DNA of 64,000 bases from Sipunculus nudus (Eukaryota > Annelida > Sipuncula > Golfingiida > Sipunculidae). Shown in pieces: positions 1 through 13,500 of this stretch. Under the pieces are notes generated by a model, which did no database searches, had not been told where the DNA came from, and saw only the letters and a list, made by a program, of their open reading frames with translations. A program made the translations under genes and the position numbers. Location: contig CM049307.1 in assembly GCA_026874595.1 (NCBI GenBank), positions 50,023,178-50,087,177 of the forward strand. The letters run 5' to 3'. Each line of letters begins with the position of its first letter. Position 1 is the stretch's first letter.

Positions 1-1570
1 TCAAACTATTTCATTATATTTTTCTTCTAACCTTACGCCCCTACTTAACTAGAAAGATCACGAACAGCAAACATTGTTCCAAACCTAATTACAACATTAT
101 ATTACCTAATAAAACCAAATGAAGGAATGTGTGGTATGCGCCTGCAACTAATTCCCATTAAAATGCATATGTATCTCGCAAAACCTTTAGTGAATGTGTA
201 ACCTGCAGTACAGGCAATTTGTGCAACCCTGTGCAGTCAAAGCAAAGTCCTCAGTGTCAGCAAATACTAGATCTCAACTTAAATATTGGTAACAAAAAAA
301 TATGCTATCATCCAGGATAAAGGCTCTTTTGAACATTTGTTAACTCAGAGAGCTGAAGGTTTTGCCAGACATTACAAGACAAATTGTCTTTGACAAGTTT
401 GTTCAGCTTAACATTTGTCTAAAAATATCCAGCCTTCTTTATCCGTGTCGGCTCAAGACAGGCCTTTCACATTAATGAGAGCAATTTTATGGACAGGACC
501 TGTAATCCTACTGTAATTTGAAAATTTAGCCGTGGTCCTAAAAAGCGTTATTCTGCTCTTAACGTTGCCGATTCACGTCCCCTACCACCAAACATTCTAG
601 AAAGATTCTCGTCTGGACGCTGTCCTCTGGGTGCTTTCGTCCCCGCGACCTCACTGAACTCTGCAGATTTACTTCTCCCAGTTTCTCAAAACCGATCACC
701 GAAGCTGTCATTTTGCGTACACACTAAAACCCACATGTCGCAGGTCGCGTGTCGATATGGGATAGTGCAAGTTAGCCGAGCCGCGAGTGCATTTGACAAC
801 GTATTTATAGTTTTATTAAACTTAAGTGATTATGTGAAAACGGTTCTAACCTGAGTGAAAATGTGGTTCTCTAAATGATTAATTCCAGAGGTAGACCTCA
901 ATATGGACAATATAAACATAGCTGACCGACGAAACTACAAAGTTAGCCAACTCAGTCGATGAAACCACGAAGATAGATACCTCGGTACGTACTCGAAGCA
1001 GGATATATTTTAACGTGAAGTTGACCCCTATTTTAGCTGTTGTAAATGCACAGTTGTCATTCTAGATTTGGGCAGTTCTCAAATTTATTTTTTCTTTTGT
1101 TCTCGTCACAGACTTACAAAACTGTTGTTCACCCATGAACAAATGCTTCATATTCATCGATCACTCTGATCAAGACTATACACCATATACAAATATACAC
1201 AATTTGGAGTCAGCTAAATATTTGCCATGTCAATTTGAGCCATGAAAGTTGACTCACTAAAGCCAACGAAGTTTTCTCCAGAAAGCAGCAGCTGAACAAA
1301 CGGCTCTTGGCTCTAATGGACTTGCAGGAAAGTGTCTTAGTACTCGAGTGCGGACTTGGACCCTTCTTACGGACTCTGACTTGAAGCAGAGGTTCCTGGC
1401 CTCAAACTCGTAATCGCATCCGCAGATAAGGACTCGAGGCACCTGGCCGGGTAAATCTCTAGTTCAGAAAGAAAAAAAAAATCTGTGATGCATTATAAAG
1501 ACTAGTATGCATGTGCGAATATTAACAGAATACTAACAGAATATTAAAACACAATATGATTTATTTATAT

Positions 1571-1632
<62 letters not shown>

Positions 1633-2060
1633 CATCGGGAGTTAAATTTATTTAAACATTCAAGGAAAACCATAGGTAATTTAATATAAATACACATGAT
1701 AATCTAATAGGTTCATTTTAAAGTTTTTTTAATGAGGAAATTTGTATTGGAATTTATCTCGGGCTCCTAAAAGACTGGGACGCCAAGAAGGACTTGGACT
1801 AAGTAGTATTTTCACACATATATACTCTTCCAAAGGATTCGAGCATTAACCGTATGTGTCTTCTCAAATACGTTATCTAGGGACATTTACTTATTTAGGG
1901 ACACAAATGTTCTTCTGACTTATAGTATTTTGTTCAGAACTACACATATTATAAATATTCCAATTATCTCAAACACACTTTAGTCAGCAAAAGTGATGTT
2001 ACAAAGACAAATCTGTTGAGGTTCGGTGCCAAGTAAAGAACAATTGCCATTTTGTTTTAG
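1..2060. other. Intronic sequence of the + strand esterase, no exon recognised
   Basis: The first exon in the window begins at 2061 in phase 0, so this is presumably intron. I looked for the preceding exon (counterpart of - strand exon 5, LFQQAMMMSG...DCLRTKNAS) and did not find it. The only landmark is a (TA)n run at 1565-1631. Confidence 0.6.
1563..1631. repeat. (TA)n microsatellite
   Basis: About 34 TA dinucleotides with one interruption (ATAAATAT). Confidence 0.95.
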
Positions 2061-2217
2061 CCCGGTAGATTCAGCCTAGGTTTCGTTCCTGTTGTTGATG
2101 GGTCCGGCGGATTCCTACCGGACGAACCAATTAACATGCGCAGAGCGAACAGGTTCCAAAAAGTCCCGTTAATCAGTGGAGTGACCAGTAACGAAGTTGG
2201 ACTCTTCCTACTAGACA
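2061..2217 (+). CDS. Esterase (+) exon a, catalytic-acid region
   Basis: Acceptor ttgttttag precedes 2061 and donor gtaggt follows 2217. It enters in phase 0 and leaves in phase 1. It reads PGRFSLGFVPVVDGSGGFLP and later GVTSNEVGLFLLD, where the Glu is the likely catalytic acid. It matches exon 6 of the - strand esterase. Confidence 0.85.
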
Positions 2218-5046
2218 GTAGGTGTAAAATGAAACAAATTTACAAATTTAAATTTAACTAATTTGCTTTTACATATTGAAACCACGGAAATTTACACCCG
2301 TCATAATATTCTGAGGAGTTGAACGCCCTCAGTGGAGACATTTCCTTTGAATAGACCCTTATTACTAGCATACACACTTTTACATTACTTTTACTTACCT
2401 TACGCAGTGATTATACAATCTTAAAACTACTAAAATTGTCCTGTTTGTTTGTTTGTCTCAGAAAACCTGCAGAAACAGGCTATGACAGTGGGCCGGTGCA
2501 TGTTGCTATCAGCGTCAGTCACATGCCGTAAAAATACAGAATGCATATCAATTGGCCCTTCCACTGGCACACAGTTTAATTCACGACAGCATAACATCAC
2601 AGGCCTGTTGGCCTTTGGTCTGTCGCGCTCTCCACCTCGCCATTGCTGACCTTCACCGTGGCCAATTACCACAAACACATAAATAATTGGTTCAGTATCA
2701 AACACCTGACGGCGCTACCTTCCGGGATTCGGGAGTTCACTACCTTACTGGTATGAAAACACACTACGCGACAATATTCCTTTCTCTGCAACGGGACCCA
2801 ACGGGTCCCCATTTTTTTAGTATCTTATATATCTTTCGTTTTACCCACTGCATTCTGTTTCAAATTCCAAGTTCCATACCCCTATCTTATTTGACTTGAT
2901 GATTACAATGCTTGGCCCCGGGCCAGCATCTGATGGCGAAACCCTACAAATCGCTGAATTGCTAAATTTAGCAGCGATTAACACTAAATAGATATAGAAC
3001 ATTTGCAGTGTATACCCACTGCTTAAGGAGTACAGAGCACTGTGCTTAACGGTCCTCTGGTGTGTGCCGACAGGTGTCAGTAGTGCGACTTGAAAGGTTT
3101 GAAGATCTGATCGTCTGATCGAAATGTTTTAAGGTAAAATATCCATCAGTTTGAATTTGATTTTGTTCCATAATCAGCTTTCTGTGCGATTGGAGTATTT
3201 TTTAAACACGATAATTGTTACTCATGGTAATGTATCTTATTATATATTATCGTTACTTACGGTAATTTGCTTCACAGTGCCATCTAGTATTCAAACTTGT
3301 AACAATTTAGATGTTATAAATATTTCTTATTTACATTAGACAGTAGCTTGAACAGTCAATTGCAGTGTACATCCTACTTACCATTTCACTTTTGTAATCA
3401 ATTCTCTGTCATGGGTGTAGAAAAGAATCATCCAGCAAAGAACCTCTCTCTCCCAGGTTATGTGTTCCCTTGAATGATATTCAAAACTGGTTTTGGTTCC
3501 AGGAAAACCTGTTCTGTAACGTTTCGCCTTGTATTTATTAGTGGACGGTTTGTTTAAATAGGCACATTATTATAACATCGTAAACTATTTGATAAAATTA
3601 AATGAATTAATGATGAATATATTATCAAAAGTAAGAGATCCATACCTGGGCGCTTTGAGACGAAGAAAGAGCATTTTTAATTGTGAATGGCAAATTAATA
3701 TTGCAATAATAATGAAAATAGATTGTTTCTCTGTGTCCCTAAACATATACACTTCTCATCTTTAGCTATACAGGGTTAAAGTAGGGAAATCAGGGAATAT
3801 TGATTTCAAAACATTTCTGTTTATACCTCAGTCATTGTTTATTTAACTCTAATAGTCATCGACAGTAACGATTAAAAATATAATTATCAAAAGTTCACTA
3901 CCATCGCCATGACAGTAAAATTATCGAATGGATGGTTTTGGCGAAACAGAAACCGAAACCATCTCCGGAGATGGTTTCGCAGTTTCACCAAAGCCAGTTT
4001 CGGTTGTGCTATTATAAAGTTTCCCGGAAGTGGCCGAAACCGAAACCGGTTTCGAATTTTCGAGTGGGCCTTTGGATCAAGATTATTTTTCTTTAAGGCA
4101 ACAAGCACTTTTGCTTCTAAGCGCCATCTAGTGTTCATACGTTGAACCATTTAAAAGTTTAAGATATCTTTTCGATTTCTGATTTATTTTCGCTTTGTTA
4201 AGCAGCTTCAGGTTGTTGTGGTCAAGACCCCAGCCCTGTGTGCTCCTTAAGCATAGTTCTGAGAGCCAATATACGCGATGCCACCAAGCCAAGCAGAAAG
4301 CCGCGAGAGACTGCCACCGTTTTACCCGCACCGGTGACTTTACAGGAAAGCCACAGCACCCACAGCCACAAAGGCAGAAGCAGCATACATTCCCTTCACC
4401 GATCCCAGCAGCGAAGACCCAGCCATGCCAATCGAGAGCCGAACCCGAGCTGTGAAACGACAGAGCTTCCAGACGAGAGCCATTTTATACTTTTCGACTA
4501 AACGTTAGCTTTAATCGTATTTCAGCTCAACGCAGTGAAACGTTCTATGTTCTCGTTAGCAATCCCCTCAAATGTTTAAGAATATTATACAACAGAATTA
4601 TCCAGGTTTAATGCCTTATTTTAGCGTTAAGATGGCGCGGAGATGCTGTTGCGGTTTAATCGTTATTAATAATGAAGACATATTTTGAGGTACCCGGTTA
4701 ATAATCAGGACATTTCTTGATATCACCCGTTCTTATGCATGTACAGTTGAAGATGGAGTAAACCTGACCACCTTCCGTACCATGATTGACGATGCCCTCC
4801 TCAACACCCTGGCACTGGAACCTCCAGAGAAGCTCGAGCAGCTTGCGGCTGCTACGACCTTCCAGTACACGGGATGGCCCCACAAACAAGACCTCGTCTC
4901 CAACAGGAACGGATTGAATAATGTAGGAGTTCATTAGTATCGCTAAATTATTCGGAAGAATCTCTTAACTCAAATTTGGCTTTAGATGTATCTGCCACAC
5001 CGAAGCCAAGGTTTACAGAGAAAGGGGTGGGAAATGCCTGGGATTT

Positions 5047-5107
<61 letters not shown>

Positions 5108-7543
5108 TATGAGGGTGTGTGTGTGTGAGCTTAAACATATTGTGAAGGAGTTTCATGAGATTGAAATCCGGGTAAATTTTAGATTCTGCCGAGAATGAAC
5201 CAAGAATTACAATAATCTTGTAACATATTCTAACGAACAGTAACAGTTGTCTCAGCACTAATGTAAATTGCATTTGTGTGGAAACGTGTCAGTTATTAGA
5301 ATCAACTTATAAATCAATTGTTTGGAATGAATTATTCATTATCTTTAGTTTCTAACCTAACTCATGAAAACAACGACCCCGTCTGATGGATCTGTATGAA
5401 CTGTTTCAGATGAAATCAATTGAATTAGTTTTAAGCATGAATACATATGGTATATATAAGATACGCCTTTTTTCAGAAAATTCGTTTTTCCGAAATTTTA
5501 TTCAGAAAATTTATTCAGGGCCTGCAGTCAAGTGTTTCAGTCCAGTGGTCCTATCGGTAAAACGACGCTCATCTGTATTCATTGTCTAGAATATTTATCC
5601 TCAATATTACATGCAAAGTAGGATGGGGCCCCTTGCGATAATACACAAGTGAAAATTAAAGATTTTGATAGCCCTGGAAGTAAGCATCAGAAAGTTATTT
5701 TATTTATTTAAAGAGGATAAAGAGATTAAAGGCGGTAGAAATGGAGCATATTTAAATATCCTCGTTATCATTTTAGGTTATGCCGCATTTCCTTTTTGTC
5801 TGATCATGTGATCACTCAGTGCAATACTCTTAGAAATACGGCCATGTTTAATAATTCCTGTATGTGGTCATTAAAGGTCGGTTTTCTTGTAACAATATGT
5901 AGTAATTTTAACACTGCATCTAACAGAAATATAATTTTAGTCTCTTGTAAATTGTAACAATATGGGTATTAAACAAAATATAAATACAATGTATAACTAG
6001 AAACATTATTTCTAAGAAATGCAATCAATTCTTCATTTGATCATTCCCTGAAAATTTCATGAGAATCCGTTCATGATTCATGGGTTATGATGTGAACAAA
6101 TACACACTCACACGAAGGGGAGAAAACATATTTTCCTTGGGGTGGCAATTATACAAATAATTGGATAAATAATTAAAATATATATAATAAATATAAATAT
6201 AATATTTTAAATTTATATTTAAAATTTCAATTGTTGTTGTTTTTGTTGTTGTTTAAAATTCAGTTATTCAACGACTTGGCCTTCGGAACCGCAGCCGACA
6301 CGTCTCTCAAGTTCCAGGCCGCAGAGGTCCCTCATACCTACATGTATAACTTTGGCTACAGAAGCGATATCCTAGACGCAGTTCTCCCAGGCTGGACAGG
6401 TTTGTGTTTTATTAACTAGCGGTTTACAAATAAATTCCGCACGCGACCTGTGACATCCAGGGTTTAGTGTGATTCTCAGCCCCATAAACGGTTACGGGAA
6501 ACTGGGAGAATTAAAAACCTGGCAGGGTTCGATATGGGCACAGGGGATGTGTTACGAAGGTACTCCGAGGAGTAGGACAGTACAAGAGGGGAGGTACAGG
6601 AGAGGACGTACAGGAGATGACATACAGGAGAGGGCGTACAGGAGAGGACGTATAGGAGAGAACGTAAAGGAGAGAACGTACAGGAGAGGACGTACAGGAG
6701 AGGACGTACAGGAGAGAACGTACAGGAAGACGTACAAGAAGGGAGGCACAGGAGAGGACGTACAGGAGATGACATACATGAGAGGGCGTACAGGAGAGGA
6801 CGTACAGGAGAGGGCGTACAGGAGAGGACGTACAGGAGAGAACGTACATGAGAGGACGCACTGGAGAGGACGCACAGGAGAGGACGTACAGGAGAGGACG
6901 TACAGGAGAGGACGTATTTGCGTGTTTGGTGGAAAGTGGACGTGTCTCGGTAAAGTTTAATGCCAAATAACTCTTTTTTTAACCTCACCCTAATGCTCAA
7001 ATTATAGTAGAATTAATCAACAACACATTTTCAAAAATGGTCATGGGCTCATTAGAATGCTTCTTGTAATTGACAAAATGAGTATTGTTTTACACCCACT
7101 TTTCAAGTTTGTTGTTTCGAATCATTGAAACACATGTACACACCTTTGAACAATTTAAAAAATGGGTTTATCAAAAGGTTTTGAAGATTTAAAATGTCAC
7201 ACAATAGAACTTGTAGATAGAACCGATTATTGAGATGAGGATTGTCACCATGTTGTCATAAGATGATTCCCGTGCAATGTTTGAAAACTGATGTACGTCA
7301 GACCAAGAAGGTTTAAAATGCAAGGAGAGCGAACTCCACAGTTCAGGGCAGTTCAGATGTCGCATTTAGGTGTGAAAACCGCGTCGGTGCTGGCGTCGGG
7401 CACTGACAATCTCTTTCACACATTCACCACTTGGGTAGCATATGTTAAACCTTGGTCTAAGGGTCCCCTTACTCTCCTGAAATCTTAAAGGTGCCAATTC
7501 ACCTACCTTTTGAAAAATAATTTGTGATTTCTGGCTTCCTCTG

Positions 7544-7595
<52 letters not shown>

Positions 7596-10500
7596 TTAAT
7601 GATCTCAGGGTAATTAAGGTTAGAAAAAGTTCTAATTACGCCTCCGTGAAGGATGCATTAATTTCTTATAAAAAGGTGTTTGTAAACACAGCCTTGTTGA
7701 CAAAAAGGAAAAACCTGTAACCTAAGGGGAAGTTACATATATGCGAGGTAGAAAGGTCACGTTTTGCAAAACGCCATTTGCAAAGTCCTGTCTTATCTGA
7801 TTTTTATCAGATGCCTTTGTTGAGTTTGTTTTGATTGTTTTAGCGGGCCACCCCATATTAGTCCGGCCGACTCAACCTTGTTTTATGGTCTTAAGTTTTT
7901 TTCTTTGTGGATTTTGTTTGCCTGCATATCAGTTGTGTAAAATATATTGGTTGGCCCGCTGTCAGCATGCTCTCACATGCATGGAAAACTAACTGATGCC
8001 TCAAAAATAACTATATATTATCATAGCGGGATCGAAAAGCATTACAGACAGTCATACTTGAAGCCCCTGTACCCCTACTCAATGACTTTTATGCAGTCTA
8101 TACATATTTTGTCAAAGGTTATCTAACTGTGGACTTCCATATATGGCCGCAAAAATTCATAGACTTAGAATGTATAATTTTATTTTTTACTTCCCTTATT
8201 TCCCTGGTTTGTTATTTGTTTATACTCTGTCTATATCAGCATCGTCATCACAATTTTATTAGGAATTGGGTGATACACAGGAAACAATCCTTTAAATTTT
8301 GAAGACGATCCTGATCACCACGATGAGATTTCTCTATCACAACCAAGGCCCATGGTATTTTTTCGGCGCCAACCATGGATTTCTTTTACCGTGAAACACA
8401 TTTTCTATGAAAAACACAGCACAGTTCGATGAAAATCCTGGCAGAATCAGTGGTATTTGTCTACTTTCTTTTTTTTTATGATATCCGGGTAATGTATCTG
8501 TCCGGCTCAGATCACATTGTGCTCCAACCTCTTCCAAAGGTGCTGTAAAAGTTTAGTGGCACTGTGCCACTAGTACATAGATAAATATTTTTTGAGACAC
8601 TGAAACTCAGTAAATGGATAAAAATGCCTCTGGGAAGGGTAGGAACACGGCTACACAGCCTAGACAGGTGGATCTCGGAATCAACTAGTATGTCTCAACC
8701 TGACTGACATGCATTCGGCCCTCCATGATTTAGCTGAAGCATGTATGATATTCTGTGGGCTTCCTGACAAAATATTCAAGGGAAATAATTTCTTGACCAA
8801 TTCCAGAATAGACGGCTGGATAGACAACAGGTTTCAAATCTATATATAGTTGAATTTAACGAAACATGAGCTTAACTGAATTATTCTCGATATCCCTTTC
8901 CCAACCGATAGCCATTTTCCCTTGTGATTAGAGCCCCCTCCCCTATATGACCATTTATATATATATATATATATAGGTACCTACTACAGTCCAATGTCAT
9001 GATCTTTTTTTTTTATTTTCTTGGGGAAATGTAGCTTAGTCATCTTAGTGCATTAATTGATGGATTATTAAATGCATATGAGTGATTAATGAGTGATTTT
9101 TAGCCATAGGCTGTCCACGGCAACTCATTATGCTGTCTGCCTTTGTATGTCTCTTAGATACAAGTAAATCCCTGAATTTGCGATATCATCTCACAGAACA
9201 ATATTTGATATCGCTAATTATGTCACGTGTTTCTTTAATATGTGCCAAATTAATATTATACAATTTATTGCATTTAACCTTCGTGTTTTCTGTGTGCATA
9301 CATGGGAATACATTTATATAATGCCGATTTGCGCTCATGCATTTTCTTTAGTTCAAAGTTTCAGAGATACTTTTTTTTATCTAATTATGATGCATAACAC
9401 CGACGGCAAAATTTTTCGGGGGCGGGGCATTTTATTTTATAAAACTCTAACGCATTGTCATCATCATTTATATAACATGAATTTTGGCCCTGAAGGTTTC
9501 AGGAATTCCTGAAATATTTGATAACAGATATGACGTCAGAACCGTGTGTTCATTCACATCGTTTGTCATATGTTGCTATTGACTAAAATCGTATGTTTCC
9601 ATAATACAATTTAATAAAATTCAATTATATCTATGCTCAATTGGGTCACCTTCCTCTAAAAAGCTGTTTAATTTAGTATAACATCTTAAGTAATAGTCAT
9701 TTTTGGTTTAGCTACAGAAAGTGGAGAAATGAGTTCAGCTTACACAGGCAAGTTGACATAGTTGGCGTTCGCATAGCAGACAAATCATCCATATTAATAT
9801 AATGCTGATGGCAATATGATGCCGATGGGAGACTGCAGCAGTACATCTGAGAATGTTGCAATATATGTGATATGATTTGACACAGTACATGCATGCAAAC
9901 ACAACTGTTACATTTGCCATCGAACGGAGATGAGTTTCCATTAAGGAGCCATTTTAAATTAATTGGACTCAAATTATGTTCATAAATAAATTCTCGTCTA
10001 AGTTGTAAATATAGGGTCTCGTCGTGAAACAAGGAGGAAAATAAAAAAAATGTGTGGATAACGGCACTTTCGCGTTTATATGAAGGCCATATATTTTAAC
10101 TAAAATGATGAAGATGCTGATATAGATAGAATAAACAAATAACAAACAAAGGAAGTAAAACATTAAACTATACATCCCTAGTCTGTGAATGTTAGCGGCC
10201 ACATATGGAAGTCCATATTAGATAAAGACATGGAGAAGGGGGGGGGGGATGACTCAGCTCTCTGTAATGCTTTTCGACCCCGCTAATCCCTATTATCATA
10301 TATAAATATTTTTGAGAGACCAGTTTGTTTTCCATGCATGTGACAATATGTCCGTTCGATCGTATGTACACCCTTCATAACACACTCTACAAAAACTTTC
10401 ATAATCTCTTGTTATGCATGTCCCTTTAATATCATATGCAAACACAACCATCTGTTACATTTGCCACGAATAAAGATGAATTTCAGAAAAGGTGCCATTT

Positions 10501-13500
10501 TGATTTAAATGAACCCAAATCATGCTCACATTATCCCTCTCCAACTAAGTATAATCTTGTACATTAGTTGTAAATATCGGGCCTCGTCGTGACACAAGGG
10601 GGAAAAAACAAACTGTGTGTATAACGGCAGTTTCGCTCTTATTGTTTCATTATGAAGGTCATACATAGGTCACAAAAAAGCATATTGTTTTTATAATGTA
10701 TGACAACTGTTTTGCAGAATGTTTGATCGTCTCATCTTCATCTATACTTGAGTGTTTAATTAGTTTAAATTTTACCCTCGATCTGCAGAATACTTTGGAA
10801 CATACGTACTAACCATACCATGTGTTAAGTATATTTACAGTTTCTTTTCAAATGGGAGAACAGCTACATTGAAAATGGTGGTCTTTATGACTAAAACAAT
10901 ACCACAAATGAATTCTTTGGGTCATAATACCCCGGAATTCATGTACTGGATTACCCTCTTTACAAATGTAAAGGTAATTATGGCAATTTAGCGATTTTCG
11001 CATTATTTTGGCGGCCATTTTGATTTATGCTAATAAGCAAAAATTGACCCAATGCTGACAGAGGGCCAACCAACATATTTTTCACACCTGATATGTGGGC
11101 AAACAGAACCCACAAAGAAAAAAACTTAAGACAATAAAAACAAGGTTAGCTAAAAAAATGACCTTTGGCTTCCTGACTATATTACAAACACGTTGATATA
11201 AAGAAAATATACAGCCTGTATGCTGTGTTATCCATGTTTTCCGGTCTATTTTTATAAAAGCTCCAAGGGATTACCTTTAGTTTATAAAGGTCAGACATGT
11301 GATTGGTCCCCTTTTAATAAATTTCTAGGTGTGTTCCACGCTGCTGATATTCCTTTCGTTTTCGGCTACCCCCATCTGAGTGAGAACAACGAGGTCGCTG
11401 AAGACACTATGATGGACGTCATGAGCGTCATCCCCTGGACCCAGGACGATCAAGACTACTCAGCCTACTGGATGGACTTACTCACTAACTTCGCCAAAAC
11501 AGGGTATGTCTTCAAGTTTAGGCCTCAGGAATTGATAAGGGATATTAAAAGAGGGTGTCATCACGGTCCATATCAACAATTTAATATCGAAATCATAGTA
11601 TATGAAATACATTACCTGTAAAACTTTCAAGTCTACATGAAGTATCATTTGTTATTTGAGTGTATTAAATTAGTAGCTAACGGCTGCTTAGGGATGGTCA
11701 GAGATTACATTATACTCGATTATAAGTTATTGAAATCCTTGGAAGGGTGTTTCATATATATAACAGAAAGCTTGCTTTAAACCGTGTGACATACATACAC
11801 CCTGATCAGTTTTCCTCGTACTGATGTCATTTGAGATGATTAATATTAAACCTTTCTGGCGGCATTCTGCTGGACACAACTATTCTGTTGGACCTTTGGT
11901 AGTATTAAAAGTAGTATCAATGAGGTCAAATGATGGACTTGAGATTTGTTTATTTTGAGACCAAATTCATGTTCACATCGAGTTTTTAATCATCAGAGTT
12001 ATTATCATCATGTCTGTTTTTTAATTTGAATCGAGTGTCAGTCGATAAATAAAGGGAAAAATTGACATGGACTTTATATTTTGCGCAAAAAAAATTACGT
12101 TCGGAAGAAATGCCGGTCAGACCATTGCGTTTTATCCGTTAAATTTACCCTCTGAATAAACCTTAATGCGAGCCTTCAATAGAAAGACCAGTTTTGATTG
12201 GCTGCCCAACCCACGCAACAAGCCTGTGCAGTAAAGTTGGAAATTACGCACCGGAAGTGTTCCTCCCGTGCGGCACACTCACACAACCATCATCCTTTCA
12301 GCTGTTTAATGACAGTTCCACCACAGAGTACGCCGTTATTTTTAATTTATTTTCAGAAATCCTACACCGAGCCCGGTGGACGGTCCCGGTATTACTGGTC
12401 CGACCACGTGGCCCGCGTTCACCAATAACGAGCTTCAGTTCCTTAACGTCAGTAAAGGTCAGATCCAACAGCAGGACAGCTGGCGCCAGCAGGCCCACGC
12501 CATGTGGCAGGATTACTCCCCGTTCATCCTGGACGGGGAAGAAGGAGAAGGCCGTAAGTCTGATTGCAAAAAAATATCGGAGAGAAGATGTGCCAGATAT
12601 ACGTGTACTTTACGTTCGTTATTTCTGGTAATAATTATATGATTATACCCATTAAATATAAAAAAAATCACAGTTTATTCCATCATCATCATATTAATCA
12701 TAATCATATTCATCAGCGATTCTGTTTAAAGAAAAGCTTTCTATTATGTGGTGGTAAATTTTGACTACAATTGAACCTATCCTGTAGAAAAACGCAGAAA
12801 TGTTTGTATGCATGTTTGTAAGCTCCACTGCCAATGTAAATCTCCTTTTACACTCACCATGCTGCAGTAACCTTAAAGAAGCCTCTCTCTGTAAGACAGT
12901 AAGTCTTATAGGAAGACTTATAGGAAGGCTAATAGGGTTAATAAGTATATTTCTGTATTCATATTTGGGTGAAAAAAATTGGGTGGACCTAATTTCCTCC
13001 CCTGAGTGCAAACCATCGATTTTTTCTTTATTCTGCCATTTTTTTTTTTTTTTTTTTACGCTAGTTCTGCAACATGGCTGCTTTTGAAATGCTAAAATTT
13101 GGACAAAATATTAGTCGTAGGTTACAAATTTGCACTTGATATTTATTTGTGACCTTGACCTTAATCGATAGCCCATTTGGCGGGGCCCGGGGCGGGGGGG
13201 GGGGATTAGCTGGGGGGGGGGGGGGGGGGGGGTTTACGGGGTTTGGCTTCCAGTGATCGCTTTCAGTGATTGCATACATCTTGTTTTGTTTGGTTTGTTT
13301 TAGAGATAACATTTACCCAAGCCGTGCTTCTTTTTTATCTACCTGAAACTATTTTTCATACTGCTTGTGGGGTTATACTGTAGATTTTATGACGTAGTCC
13401 ACTTGTATGTTAATGCATCTTTAAAAAATGGACAATATAAAAAGTATAATACCTGTATCCCGATACTTTAAACTGTAGAGCTAATCGATTGAGATAAAAT

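Noticed and set aside
6469-7000. Long overlapping ORFs (163, 174, 151 and 107 codons) on both strands
   Set aside because: They are products of the 14-bp minisatellite, which keeps all frames open; no domain, and they lie in an esterase intron.
13061-13312. Proline-rich ORF on the - strand
   Set aside because: Caused by G homopolymer tracts at about 13190-13232; no other coding sign.
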